Assembly: GCA_037442465.1 (NCBI GenBank)
Contig: JBBIQI010000020.1
Coordinates: 1 to 25,648 of the forward strand
DNA: 25,648 nt
Reading direction: 5' to 3'
From: DSNY01 sp037442465
GTDB lineage: Bacteria > Pseudomonadota > Gammaproteobacteria > Burkholderiales > Burkholderiaceae_F
Made by a program: the position numbers and the translations under genes. The notes under the pieces are model-generated. The model did no database searches. It was not told the origin of the DNA and worked only from the letters and a program-made list of their open reading frames with translations. Shown here one piece after another: positions 7,245 to 15,761 of the stretch (position 1 is its first letter; the number at the start of each line of letters is the position of its first letter).

Positions 7245-7323
7245 GAATTTTTTTCGCGATCGCTCGATGAGTGTTCGATTTCTTCCACGCTTCGACCGTT
7301 CAACCGACGCTTCACGCGCGCCC

Positions 7324-8439
7324 TCATTCCCAGCTCAGCGCGCCGCCGCTCTGGTATTCGATGACGCGCGTCTCGAAAAAGTTGCGCTCCTTTTTCAGGT
7401 CGATCATCTCGCTCATCCAGGGGAACGGGTTTTCCTCGGCGCCGAACAGCGGCTCGACGCCGATCTGCTGGCAGCGGCGGTTGGCGATGTAGCGCAGGTA
7501 GCCCTTGAACATCGGCGCGTTCAGGCCGAGCACGCCGCGCGGCATCGTGTCTTCGGCGTAGGCGTACTCGAGGTCGACGGCGCTGCGGAACAGTCCGCGG
7601 ATCTCCTCGCGGAACGCCGGCGTCCAGAGTTGCGGCTCCTCGAGCTTGATCTGGTTGATCAGGTCGATGCCGAAGTTGCAGTGCATCGACTCGTCGCGAA
7701 GGATGTACTGATACTGCTCGGCGGCGCCGGTCATCTTGTTCTGCCGGCCCAGGGCCAGGATCTGGGTGAAGCCGACATAGAAGAACAGGCCCTCCATCAG
7801 GCAGGCGAACACGATCAGCGACTTCAGCAGGTTCTGGTCGGCCTCCACCGTGCCGGTCCGGAAGTCCGGGTCGGTCAGCGTGTCGATGAAGGGGATCAGG
7901 AACTCGTCCTTGGCCCGGATCGAAGGGATCTCGTGGTATGCGTTGAAGATCTCGCCTTCGTCGAGCCCGAGCGATTCGACGATGTACTGATAGGCGTGCG
8001 TGTGGATCGCCTCTTCGAACGCCTGTCGCAGCAGGAACTGGCGGCACTCCGGCGCCGTGATGTGCCGATAGGTGCCCAACACGATGTTGTTTGCCGCCAG
8101 CGAGTCGGCTGTCACGAAGAAGCCGAGGTTGCGCTTGACGATGCGGCGCTCGTCCTCGGTCAGGCCGTTGGGATCCTTCCACAGCGCGATGTCGCGCGAC
8201 ATGTTGACTTCCTGCGGCATCCAGTGGTTGGCGCAGGCCGCCAGGTACTTGTCCCAGGCCCACTTGTACTTGAAGGGGACCAGCTGGTTGACGTCTGTCT
8301 TGCCGTTGATGATGCGCTTGTCGGCGACGTTCACCCGCCGCAGTTCGGGCGCAGGGCCGGTCGGCGCAACGTCGGCCGCAGGCGCGACGGGCGGCCTGAC
8401 CGCGCTGCGCGTCGTGATCTGCTCGTCCCATGCCAGCAT
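7324..8439 (-). CDS. nrdB: Class Ia ribonucleotide reductase, small (radical) subunit
   Basis: NrdB holds the diiron centre and tyrosyl radical used by NrdA to reduce ribonucleoside diphosphates. The 371-residue product shows the iron ligands in SRDIALWKD, QAFEEAIHTH, MEGLFFYVGF and RDESMHCNFG, and the radical tyrosine in HTHAY. The C-terminus NFFETRVIEYQSGGALSWE supplies the docking tail to NrdA. The start is the ATG at 8439 (MLAWDEQITT), preceded by GGGAGA; the longer frame to 8514 would overlap nrdA. The Ala/Pro-rich stretch before RVNVADKRIINGKTDVNQL is usual in Burkholderiales. It follows nrdA by 37 bp in the same operon. Confidence 0.98.
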   Translation of the reverse strand: MLAWDEQITTRSAVRPPVAPAADVAPTGPAPELRRVNVADKRIINGKTDVNQLVPFKYKWAWDKYLAACANHWMPQEVNMSRDIALWKDPNGLTEDERRIVKRNLGFFVTADSLAANNIVLGTYRHITAPECRQFLLRQAFEEAIHTHAYQYIVESLGLDEGEIFNAYHEIPSIRAKDEFLIPFIDTLTDPDFRTGTVEADQNLLKSLIVFACLMEGLFFYVGFTQILALGRQNKMTGAAEQYQYILRDESMHCNFGIDLINQIKLEEPQLWTPAFREEIRGLFRSAVDLEYAYAEDTMPRGVLGLNAPMFKGYLRYIANRRCQQIGVEPLFGAEENPFPWMSEMIDLKKERNFFETRVIEYQSGGALSWE

Positions 8440-8476
8440 GCTTCGTTCTCCCTTCAGTTCGATCGGCCCAGGCTCG

Positions 8477-11386
8477 TCACTGGCAGGCTTCGCACTCGGC
8501 GTAACCCGCGTCACCCGGTTTGAGCATGCACACCGAGCCTTCCGCCGCCGGCATCGAAGCGCCGGCAGCGCCCCCGGTCGGCACGGCGTTGAGCTGGCCG
8601 GCGCGGGTAGTCGACTTCTCGGCGTGGGTGGCGCCGATCGTGCGCAGGTAATAGGTCGTCTTCAGGCCGCGCCGCCACGCGAGTCTGTAGGTTTCGTCGA
8701 GCGTCCTGCCCGACGCCCCCGCCATGTAGATGTTCAGCGATTGCGCCTGGTCGATCCACTTCTGCCGGCGGGCGGCGCACTCGATCAGCCACTTCGGGTC
8801 GATCTCGAACGCGGTCGCGTACAGTCGGCGCAGCTCGGCCGGGACGCGGTCGATCCGCGCCAGCGAGCCGTCGAAGTACTTGAGGTCGGACACCATCAGT
8901 TCGTCCCACAGGCCGAGCTTCTTCAGGTCGCGCACCAGGTGCTCGTTGACGACCGTGAACTCGCCTGACAGGTTCGACTTGACGAACAGGTTCTGGAACG
9001 TCGGCTCGATGCAGGCGTCGACGCCGACGATGTTGGAAATGGTGGCGGTCGGCGCGATCGCAACGCAGTTGGAGTTGCGCATGCCGTGCTGCCGAACGCG
9101 GGCGCGCAGCGCATCCCAGTCCATCGTCGACGACAGGTCGACTTCGACGTGACCGCCGCGGCTGTCGGCCAGCAGGCTGAGCGTGTCCTGCGGAAGGATG
9201 CCGCGGTCCCACAGCGACCCTGCGAACGACGAATAACGTCCGCGCTCTTCGGCCAGCTCGGTCGACGCCCAGTAGGCGTAGTAGCAGACCGCCTCCATGC
9301 TGCGGTCGGCGAACTCGACCGCAGCGTCCGATGCGTACGGCGTGCGCATCAGGTGCAGGCAGTCCTGGAAACCCATGATGCCGAGTCCGACCGGCCGATG
9401 CCGCAGGTTCGAGTTGCGCGCCTTCGGCACCGCGTAGTAGTTGATATCGATGACGTTGTCGAGCATCCGCATCGCCGTGCGGATCGTCCGTTTCAGCTTG
9501 GCGTGGTCCAGTTCGAAACCGCCCTGCCCGTCCGGCCGCATGTGCGCGGGCAGGTTGACCGATCCCAGGTTGCACACCGCAATTTCGGTCGCCGAGGTGT
9601 TCAGCGTGATCTCGGTGCACAGGTTCGAGCTGTGGATCACTCCGACGTGCTGCTGCGGCGAGCGGACGTTGCAGGCATCCTTGAAGGTGATCCATGGATG
9701 CCCTGTCTCGAACAGCATCGTCAGCATCTTGCGCCAGAGCTGGACGGCCGGAATCTTCTTGAATAGCCTGATCTCGCCGCGCGCAGCCCTGTCCTCGTAG
9801 CGGAGATAGGCCTCCTCGAAGGCACGCCCGAACTTCTCGTGCAGGTCCGGCACATCGCTGGGCGAAAACAGGGTCCACTCGCCGTTTTCGATCACCCGCT
9901 TCATGAACAGGTCCGGTATCCAGTTGGCGGTGTTCATGTCGTGGGTGCGGCGGCGGTCGTCGCCGGTGTTCTTGCGCAGCTCCAGGAACTCCTCGATGTC
10001 CAGATGCCAGGTTTCCAGGTAGCAACAGACCGCGCCCTTGCGCTTGCCGCCCTGGTTGACCGCCACCGCCGTGTCGTTGACCACTTTCAGGAACGGCACC
10101 ACGCCCTGGCTCTTGCCGTTGGTTCCCTTGATGTGCGAGCCGAGAGCGCGCACCGGTGTCCAGTCGTTGCCGAGGCCGCCGGCGTACTTGGCGAGCAGCG
10201 CGTTTTCCTTGATCGCCTCGTAGATGCCTTCCAGATCGTCCGTGACGGTCGACAGATAGCAGGAAGACAACTGAGCGTGCCGGGTCCCGCTATTGAACAG
10301 CGTGGGCGTCGAGCTCATGAAGTCGAAGCGCGACAAGACCTCGTAGAACTCGATCGCGCGCGCCTCGCGGTCGATCTCGTTCAGCGCCAGCCCCATCGCC
10401 ACCCGCATGAAGAACGCCTGCGGCAGCTCGAAGCGCCGGCCGTCGTGATGCAGGAAGTAGCGGTCGTACAGGGTCTGCAAGCCGAGGTAGCCGAACTGCA
10501 GGTCACGCTCGGCGGCCAGCGCCGCGCCGAGCCGCTTCAGATCGAATTGCGCGAGCCGCTCGTCCAGCAGTTCGGCCTCGATGCCGTACTTGATGAAGCG
10601 CGGGAAGTACTCGGCGTAGCGCTCGTGCATCGCTGCCTGCGTGACCTCCTCGCCGAGCACCTCGCGCCGTACCGTATGCAGCAGCAGGCGCGCGGTGACG
10701 TAGGTGTAGGCCGGGTCGGTTTCGATCAGGGCCCGCGCGGCCAGGATCGCCGACTTGTACACCTCGTCGAGCGGAACGCCGTCGTACAGGTTCTTCACCG
10801 TTTCGGCGACGATCGCCTCTGCCGAGACAAACTCGGCCAGACCCTCGCACGCGGACTCGATTAGCGCGCGTACGCGTGCGAGGTCGAACGGCACGCGTCG
10901 GCCGCCTTCGAGCATCGTCAGCGCGGGCACGGCCGACCGCTGTTCGGCCTTCTGCCGCGCACGCTCCTGCGCCCGCTTTTCGCGGTACAGCACGTAGGCA
11001 CGCGCCACTTCGTGCGCGCCGTCGCGCATCAGCGAAAGCTCGACCTGATCCTGGATGTCCTCTATATGGAAGGTGCCGCCGGCGGGCTGCCGCCGCAGCA
11101 GGGCTGCGACGACGCTGGCGGTGAGCTTCTCGACCTGCTCGCGGATCGCCGCCGACGCCGCGCCCTGGCCACCGCGCACCGCGATGAAGGCCTTGGTCAT
11201 CGCCAGCGCGATCTTGGCAGGCTCGAAACCGACCACTGCGCCGTTGCGGCGGATCACCTTGTAGTCGGCGTAAGAGGTCGCCATTACCCCGCCGACTCCG
11301 CCCCCCGCCGCTTTCGCCTCGCGCGCTGCGGACGGAAAACCGCCCACTACCGACTGCGTGACCGCGCCCACCTCCTGATACTGCAT
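8477..11386 (-). CDS. nrdA: Class Ia ribonucleotide reductase, large (catalytic) subunit
   Basis: NrdA reduces ribonucleotides to deoxyribonucleotides and carries the allosteric sites. The 969-residue product has an N-terminal ATP-cone (starting at YKVIRRNGAVVGFEPAKIA), a second, more divergent cone-like segment (around VPALTMLEGGRRVPFDLARV), then the catalytic barrel. Cys376 (SSCYL) and Cys605 (VCNLGSVNL) should be the redox pair and Cys590 (NLCTEI) the thiyl radical residue. The radical-transfer tyrosine pair is in TTYYLRT, and the C-terminal CEACQ gives the reductant-accepting cysteines. The ATG at 11386 (MQYQEV) is preceded by GGAGG four bases upstream, which favours it over the frame extending to 11461. 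The NrdR-box pair upstream suggests repression by NrdR when dATP is plentiful. Confidence 0.98.
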   Translation of the reverse strand: MQYQEVGAVTQSVVGGFPSAAREAKAAGGGVGGVMATSYADYKVIRRNGAVVGFEPAKIALAMTKAFIAVRGGQGAASAAIREQVEKLTASVVAALLRRQPAGGTFHIEDIQDQVELSLMRDGAHEVARAYVLYREKRAQERARQKAEQRSAVPALTMLEGGRRVPFDLARVRALIESACEGLAEFVSAEAIVAETVKNLYDGVPLDEVYKSAILAARALIETDPAYTYVTARLLLHTVRREVLGEEVTQAAMHERYAEYFPRFIKYGIEAELLDERLAQFDLKRLGAALAAERDLQFGYLGLQTLYDRYFLHHDGRRFELPQAFFMRVAMGLALNEIDREARAIEFYEVLSRFDFMSSTPTLFNSGTRHAQLSSCYLSTVTDDLEGIYEAIKENALLAKYAGGLGNDWTPVRALGSHIKGTNGKSQGVVPFLKVVNDTAVAVNQGGKRKGAVCCYLETWHLDIEEFLELRKNTGDDRRRTHDMNTANWIPDLFMKRVIENGEWTLFSPSDVPDLHEKFGRAFEEAYLRYEDRAARGEIRLFKKIPAVQLWRKMLTMLFETGHPWITFKDACNVRSPQQHVGVIHSSNLCTEITLNTSATEIAVCNLGSVNLPAHMRPDGQGGFELDHAKLKRTIRTAMRMLDNVIDINYYAVPKARNSNLRHRPVGLGIMGFQDCLHLMRTPYASDAAVEFADRSMEAVCYYAYWASTELAEERGRYSSFAGSLWDRGILPQDTLSLLADSRGGHVEVDLSSTMDWDALRARVRQHGMRNSNCVAIAPTATISNIVGVDACIEPTFQNLFVKSNLSGEFTVVNEHLVRDLKKLGLWDELMVSDLKYFDGSLARIDRVPAELRRLYATAFEIDPKWLIECAARRQKWIDQAQSLNIYMAGASGRTLDETYRLAWRRGLKTTYYLRTIGATHAEKSTTRAGQLNAVPTGGAAGASMPAAEGSVCMLKPGDAGYAECEACQ

Positions 11387-11486
11387 TCGACCTCCGTCTT
11401 GCCGCGGATCGTTGCCGTTGTTCGTTGCCGCGTGTGGCGCCGCCGAACCGCCACGCGCCACAAGTTGTTGATATCCGTCTTCGTCG

Positions 11487-11512
11487 CCGCCGCGCGACGC
11501 AGCGCGCGGCGG
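11487..11512 (-). promoter_or_regulatory. GC-rich hairpin in the nrdA leader
   Basis: A perfect 10 bp GC-only stem (11487-11496 with 11503-11512) with a six-base loop, about 100 bases before the nrdA start. There is no T-run, so it is not a standard terminator; a role in leader stability or pausing is possible. Confidence 0.5.
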
Positions 11513-11569
11513 AGTACGTCCTCCCGGCGTTGCGGCGCGCTTGCCGTGGTCGCACCGACCGAACCCTGA

Positions 11570-11616
11570 CTACAAGATATTGGGCCCGATGCCGCCTGAG
11601 GCCCAACAAATAGTGC
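11570..11616 (-). promoter_or_regulatory. Tandem NrdR boxes
   Basis: Read on the minus strand, box 1 (11616-11601) is GCACTATTTGTTGGGC and box 2 (11585-11570) is GCCCAATATCTTGTAG. Both resemble the NrdR consensus ACACWATATATWGTGT in the core, and they are separated by 15 bases, giving the 31 bp repeat typical of NrdR operators. Box 1 sits at the expected transcription start, fitting repression. Box 2 matches better than box 1. Confidence 0.75.
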
Positions 11617-11622
11617 GAGCGG

Positions 11623-11651
11623 ATCATAGGCAATGTTTTGTGCGACTTCAA
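11623..11651 (-). promoter_or_regulatory. Sigma70-type promoter of nrdAB
   Basis: On the minus strand TTGAAG (11651-11646), a 17-base spacer and TATGAT (11628-11623) match the consensus in 4 and 5 of 6 positions. The start point would be near 11616, within NrdR box 1. Confidence 0.7.
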
Positions 11652-11723
11652 CAGAAATGTCGCAACGCGTTGCAGCAGCCGCGCGCCGGGACGCGGCGCG
11701 ATCGACGCGCGCAGCCGAGCGCT

Positions 11724-12326
11724 TCAGACGCGCACGGCGGGCGCCAGCAGCGAGACGTCGAGGGCGGCGAGCCGCGCGTAGCGCGGCCAGTCGAAGAAGG
11801 GACCGGGATCGGTCTTCCGATCGCGTGCGATGTCCGCGTGTCCGCGCACCGCCCGCAGCGGGTAGGCGGCGCGCAGCGCCCGTGTGAGCGCGGCCAGCGT
11901 CGCGTACTGCGCGGGTTCGAACGGGGCGAAGTCGGTGCCCTCGAGTTCGATGCCGATCGAGAAGTCGTTGCAGCGCGCACGGCCTTCGAAAGCGGACGCG
12001 CCCGCGTGCCAGGCGCGGTCCAGACAGGAGACGAACTGCGTCAACGCGCCGTCGCGCTCGATCAGGAAGTGCGCCGACACGCGTGCGCCCGTCAGCGTCG
12101 CGAAGAACGGATGCGCGGAAGCATCGAGCCGACCGGTGAACAGCCGCGCGATGTCGCCCGTTCCGAACACGCCGGGCGGCAGGCTGATGTTGTGCAGCAC
12201 GAGCAGCTCGACCGCGCTGCCGGGCGGCCGTGCATCGCAATGCGGGGACGGCTCCCGCCGCACGCCGCCGATCCAGCCGTCGGCCGCGACCGCCAGCAGC
12301 ACCGCGGCGTCCGGCTGCCCGCTCAT
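11724..12326 (-). CDS. ampD: 1,6-anhydro-N-acetylmuramyl-L-alanine amidase
   Basis: AmpD is a cytoplasmic zinc amidase that removes the peptide from anhydro-muropeptides during cell wall recycling and so indirectly controls AmpR-regulated beta-lactamase genes where present. The 200-residue product has the Amidase_2 fold with probable zinc ligands His45 (LVLHNISLP), His163 (RGHADIARDRKTDPGP) and Asp173, and the conserved Glu in SIGIELEG (residue 127). The pilR stop and this ATG share one base (TGATG); a GTG one codon upstream is an alternative start. The coupling to pilR suggests cotranscription with the pilSR genes, and the pairing is seen in other Burkholderiales. Confidence 0.96.
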   Translation of the reverse strand: MSGQPDAAVLLAVAADGWIGGVRREPSPHCDARPPGSAVELLVLHNISLPPGVFGTGDIARLFTGRLDASAHPFFATLTGARVSAHFLIERDGALTQFVSCLDRAWHAGASAFEGRARCNDFSIGIELEGTDFAPFEPAQYATLAALTRALRAAYPLRAVRGHADIARDRKTDPGPFFDWPRYARLAALDVSLLAPAVRV

Positions 12327-13801
12327 CACTTCAGCCCCAGCCTTTGCATCCGGTAACGCAGCTGCCGGAACGTGATGCCGAGCAACTGCGCCGCCGCCGT
12401 GCGATTGTGGCGTGTCTTCAGCAGCGCGGCACGGATCGCCTGCCGCTCGAGCGCATCGAGGTAGGCGGGCAGGTGGTTTGGCACACCGTCGCAGACCTCG
12501 TAGCCCGGCTCCTCATCCGCGCTCGCGGGCGTGGCGGCAGGATCGTCGACCGGCGCATCGACCTCCGGTTCGAGCAGCAAGTCGACTTCGCCCTGCGGCA
12601 ACATCAGATCGAGCGGCTGCAGTTCGCCGCCGCCGGCGAGCGCCACTGCCCGCTCGAGCACGTTCTCCAGTTCGCGCACGTTGCCCGGGAACGGATGCCG
12701 CTTGAGCGCCTGCATCGCCGCCGGCGACAGCGTGGCGCGCGCCTCCGCGCCGCGCGCCGCCAGCCGCGCGAGGATCGCCTCGGCCAGTAACGGAATGTCG
12801 TCGGTGCGCTCGCGCAGGCTGGGCACGTGCAGCTCGATGACGTTGAGCCGGTAGTACAGGTCCTGGCGGAAGCGGCCGGCCGCCACCAGCTTCGGCAGGT
12901 CTTGATGCGTGGCGCTCAGGATGCGCACGTCGACCGGCTCTTCGGACGTCGCGCCCACCTTGCGCACGCGCCGCTCCTGGATCGCGCGCAACAGCTTGAC
13001 CTGCATCGCGAGCGGCAACTCGGCCACCTCGTCGAGAAACAGCGTGCCCCCGGCGGCGGCATGGAAGAAGCCGTCGCGATCGCGATCCGCACCGGTGAAC
13101 GCGCCCTTGCGATAGCCGAAGAACTCGGCCTCCATCAGCGTCTCCGGGATCGCGCCGCAGTTGACGGCGACGAAGGGCAGCGCGCGGCGCGCGGAGGCGT
13201 CGTGAATCGCGCGCGCGACCAGCTCCTTGCCGCTGCCGGATTCGCCAAGGATCGCCACCGGCGCCATGCTGCGCGCCACGCGCTCGATCATCGCGCGCAA
13301 CTGCCGCATCGCCGGCGTCTCGCCCAGCAGGCGCGCCGCGGCGCCCTCGGTGCCGGCCGCCGCCGGACGCGGCGTCGCCATCTGCGGCTCCTCGCGCAGT
13401 GCCGAGCGCACCAGCAGGCGAAGCTGCTCCAGATCGACGGGTTTGGTCAGATAGTCGAACGCGCCGGCCTTCAGTGCGGCGACCGCGTTCTCCGCGCTGC
13501 CAAAGGCTGTGATCACCGCGATCGGCGGCCCGTTGCGTTGCGCGGTCTCGCGCACCAGGTCGAGCCCGGTGCCGTCGGGCAGCCGCATGTCGGTCAGGCA
13601 CAGCGCATAGCGGCCGCGCGCGAGCCGTTCGCGCGCCTGCGCCAGCGAATCGGCCGTATCGACATCCAGCCCGAGACGGACCAGCGTCAGCGCGACCAGC
13701 TCACGCAAATCGGCCTCGTCGTCGACCACCAGCACGGCCGGCAGCCGGCGCGCCTCGCCGGCTGCCCGCTCATGCCCGCGCGCATGGGTCTTCTCGTTCA
13801 T
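12326..13801 (-). CDS. pilR: Sigma54-dependent response regulator, PilR type
   Basis: The 491-residue protein has a receiver domain (about 22-135, phosphoacceptor Asp71 in LTDMRLPDG, acidic pair DDE at 27-29). A sigma54-interacting AAA+ domain follows (about 160-390: Walker A GESGSGKE at 186-193, the sigma54 contact loop GAFTGA at 233-238, Walker B LFLDEV at 254-259). The C-terminal Fis-type helix-turn-helix is NRTAAAQLLGITFRQLRYRM. PilR activates sigma54-dependent pilin transcription in characterised relatives. The ATG at 13801 overlaps the pilS stop by four bases (ATGA), so translation is coupled to the kinase. It is called PilR rather than NtrC because of its pilS partner; no pil structural genes are in the window. 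Confidence 0.93.
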   Translation of the reverse strand: MNEKTHARGHERAAGEARRLPAVLVVDDEADLRELVALTLVRLGLDVDTADSLAQARERLARGRYALCLTDMRLPDGTGLDLVRETAQRNGPPIAVITAFGSAENAVAALKAGAFDYLTKPVDLEQLRLLVRSALREEPQMATPRPAAAGTEGAAARLLGETPAMRQLRAMIERVARSMAPVAILGESGSGKELVARAIHDASARRALPFVAVNCGAIPETLMEAEFFGYRKGAFTGADRDRDGFFHAAAGGTLFLDEVAELPLAMQVKLLRAIQERRVRKVGATSEEPVDVRILSATHQDLPKLVAAGRFRQDLYYRLNVIELHVPSLRERTDDIPLLAEAILARLAARGAEARATLSPAAMQALKRHPFPGNVRELENVLERAVALAGGGELQPLDLMLPQGEVDLLLEPEVDAPVDDPAATPASADEEPGYEVCDGVPNHLPAYLDALERQAIRAALLKTRHNRTAAAQLLGITFRQLRYRMQRLGLK

Positions 13802-15507
13802 CGCACCGGCATCGTATCCAAGAACCCGTGCTCGTCGGCGCCGACCATGCCGGTCCGCGCAAAGCGAACGAGAAAACCTTCGCGCGAACTGCCATCCAGC
13901 TCGCGGCGCGCGCTGTAGACGAGATCGGAACGGTTGGCGAGGCAGAACTCGCGCGCGATGTACAGCCCCAGGCCGGTGCCGCGCGCGTGCGTCGTATAGA
14001 AGGGCTCGAACAGCGCGTTGCGCGCTTCGGCGGCGATGCCGGGGCCGTCGTCGAACACCCACAACCTGACGCGGCCGCCGTCATCGGGCGCGCGCTCGGC
14101 GACCAGTTCGACGCTGCGCGGCCGCCCCGACGCGTAACGCAGCGCGTTGTCGACCAGGTTGTACAGGATCTGCCGCAGATGCGACTGTTCGAACTTCACT
14201 TCGAGCCCGGTCTGCATCTGCAGCGCGATCGTGCCGGGTGCGACCGCGCGATCCCGCACGAACTCGGCGAGCCACTGCTCGGTGAACGGCCCCAGCTCGA
14301 TGTCGTCGCCCAGCGGCGGCTCGCGCCGCGCAACGCGCAGCACATCGTCCACCAGTCGGCTCAGCCGCTGCGTGTTCTCGCGCACGATGCTGGTCAGCCG
14401 TTGCTGCAGCGGGGCCTGCGCCTCCTCGGCGAGAAGCTGTCCGGCATGGCTGATCGCAGCCAGCGGGTTGCGGATCTCGTGCGCGATCGACGCCGTCAGC
14501 CGCCCCATCGCGGCGAGCTTGAGCTGCTGGGCGCGCTCCTCGACCGCCCGCACGTCCTCCAGAAAAATTACGAACTCGCCGCTGCCGTCCGACGGCGGTC
14601 GAGCGAAGCGCGCGCGCAATCGCAGGTCACCGACCGGCTGGGCGCCGTCGGCGCGCGCGACTGGCTGCATCACGCTGTTGGACCACACGCCCACTGCGCG
14701 TTCTGCATCAAGCCAGCGCTCGAACGCCTCGCTCAGCGGCCGCAGCGACGGGAAGTCGCGCAGGCGCTGCCCCGTCAACTGCACGTTCGGATTCATGCCC
14801 AGCAGCGCGCGCGCCGCCCGGTTGTTAGCGCGCACGCGGGTGTCTGCATCGACGACGATCACGCCCTGTTCCATCTGTGCGATCACCAGCCGGTTGATCT
14901 CGAGCTGGCTTTCGAGATCGCGGCCGCGCAACTGCGCGAGCCGCTCCTGCGCCGCCAACCGCGCCGACAGCAGACGCAGCAGCCCGGTGATGGCGAACAG
15001 CGCCGCGCCGTACAGGCCGGCCTGGAACACGGGCGCATCGGCGCCCGCGCCCTGCAACTGCCGCAGGAAAGTGTCCGCGAGCAGCACGATCACCGCGATC
15101 GAACAGACGAAGAAGGCGGCGACCGTCGGCAGCAGCAACGATGCCCCGGCCAGCGGCAGCAGATACAGGATCATCACGCCGCTGCGCAGGCCGCCACCGA
15201 GCACCAACATCGACGAGATCACGACCAGATCGACCGCCAGTTGACCGGCGACCTGCAGCATGAAGCGGCGGCGCACGAAGAACGCGGCCATCGCCAGGCC
15301 AGCGGCGAGCGCGAAGTACACGAGGCTGCCGGCAAGGACTTTCGAGCCGTCGATTTCCACCGCCCCGCGCGCGACCAGCGGCGCGCCGAACGCCGCCACC
15401 GACAGCACGAGCGCGCTGGCAACCAGTACGCGCGCGAGCGCGAAGTACTCGAGCGTGCGCCAAGCCGGCTCGACCGCCGGCTCTGAACTCAACAGACGCA
15501 CGCCCAT
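13798..15507 (-). CDS. pilS: Membrane sensor histidine kinase, PilS type
   Basis: The 569-residue kinase has about six hydrophobic helices in the first 190 residues, a PAS-like domain (about 205-320, with EQGVIVVDADTRVRANNRAA), and a dimerisation domain with the phosphoacceptor His343 in SIAHEIRNPLAAISHAG. The HATPase_c domain shows the N box in LRQILYNLVDNALRYA, FDDGPGI and GTGLGLYIARE. It should phosphorylate PilR Asp71. The ATG at 15507 is used; an in-frame TTG at 15528 would overlap the preceding stop. Neither has a good ribosome binding site, so translation may depend on the upstream gene. The C-terminus overlaps pilR by four bases. Confidence 0.93.
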   Translation of the reverse strand: MGVRLLSSEPAVEPAWRTLEYFALARVLVASALVLSVAAFGAPLVARGAVEIDGSKVLAGSLVYFALAAGLAMAAFFVRRRFMLQVAGQLAVDLVVISSMLVLGGGLRSGVMILYLLPLAGASLLLPTVAAFFVCSIAVIVLLADTFLRQLQGAGADAPVFQAGLYGAALFAITGLLRLLSARLAAQERLAQLRGRDLESQLEINRLVIAQMEQGVIVVDADTRVRANNRAARALLGMNPNVQLTGQRLRDFPSLRPLSEAFERWLDAERAVGVWSNSVMQPVARADGAQPVGDLRLRARFARPPSDGSGEFVIFLEDVRAVEERAQQLKLAAMGRLTASIAHEIRNPLAAISHAGQLLAEEAQAPLQQRLTSIVRENTQRLSRLVDDVLRVARREPPLGDDIELGPFTEQWLAEFVRDRAVAPGTIALQMQTGLEVKFEQSHLRQILYNLVDNALRYASGRPRSVELVAERAPDDGGRVRLWVFDDGPGIAAEARNALFEPFYTTHARGTGLGLYIAREFCLANRSDLVYSARRELDGSSREGFLVRFARTGMVGADEHGFLDTMPVR

Positions 15508-15524
15508 CGCCGCCGCGCCGGCGT

Positions 15525-15761
15525 TCAACCGCCGCTGGCGCGGCGGCGATGCTCTTCGCTGCAGTACCAGCGCTCACCGGCGGCGAGTGCATCCGACTGC
15601 GGCAGATTCAGGCCGCACACGTCGCAGCGGACCATCGCTTCGCTGCGCCCCTTTGCCGCCTCCGCGGTTCGCCGCTGTTCGATCCGCTGCGCAACGCGCC
15701 ACCAGCGATAGGCGACGTAGGCGACGATGCCGAGGAGAACGAAAAACAGAATCCGCCCCAT
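15525..15761 (-). CDS. PP0621 family small membrane-anchored zinc-ribbon protein
   Basis: A 78-residue protein with an N-terminal membrane helix (about 4-19, ILFFVLLGIVAYVAY) and a C-terminal zinc-binding pattern: Cys46 and Cys49 (RCDVCGLNLP), Cys67 (WYCS) and His71 (EEH). This matches the PP0621 family found beside pilS in many beta- and gammaproteobacteria; its function is unknown. Its ATG shares one base with the ccsA stop (TGATG), and its stop lies 17 bases before the pilS ATG, so it is embedded in the ccsA-pilS-pilR transcription unit. Confidence 0.85.
   Translation of the reverse strand: MGRILFFVLLGIVAYVAYRWWRVAQRIEQRRTAEAAKGRSEAMVRCDVCGLNLPQSDALAAGERWYCSEEHRRRASGG

Larger units (their letters stand above)
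6742..7323. other. Gene-free stretch between the histone-like gene and nrdB
   Basis: About 580 bp without a credible gene. It contains the ribosome binding site of the histone-like gene (6748-6753), an inverted repeat 6947-6954 with 6973-6980, the minus-strand terminator at 6981-7008, and a part at about 7100-7300 that is visibly less GC-rich than the surrounding genes. At 7237-7261 a 6 bp inverted repeat (GATCGC/GCGATC) encloses a T7 run. ORFs that cross the region in several frames have no recognisable domains and run through the terminator. A minus-strand promoter-like pair (7216-7221 and 7239-7244) raises the chance of a small RNA here. Confidence 0.6.
11387..11723. other. nrdA leader and promoter region
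   Basis: 337 bp without a gene. It contains the nrdA ribosome binding site, a long leader of about 230 bases with a strong 10 bp hairpin (11487-11496 with 11503-11512), the NrdR boxes and promoter (11570-11651), and a 7 bp GC hairpin without a T-run just past ampD (11682-11688 with 11694-11700). Confidence 0.75.

Noticed and set aside
7234..8523. 429-codon open frame on the plus strand
   Set aside because: Antisense to nrdB; residue composition is typical of a reverse-complement shadow.
13828..15486. 552-codon open frame on the plus strand
   Set aside because: Antisense shadow of pilS; very rich in Arg, His and Gln, with no recognisable motif.
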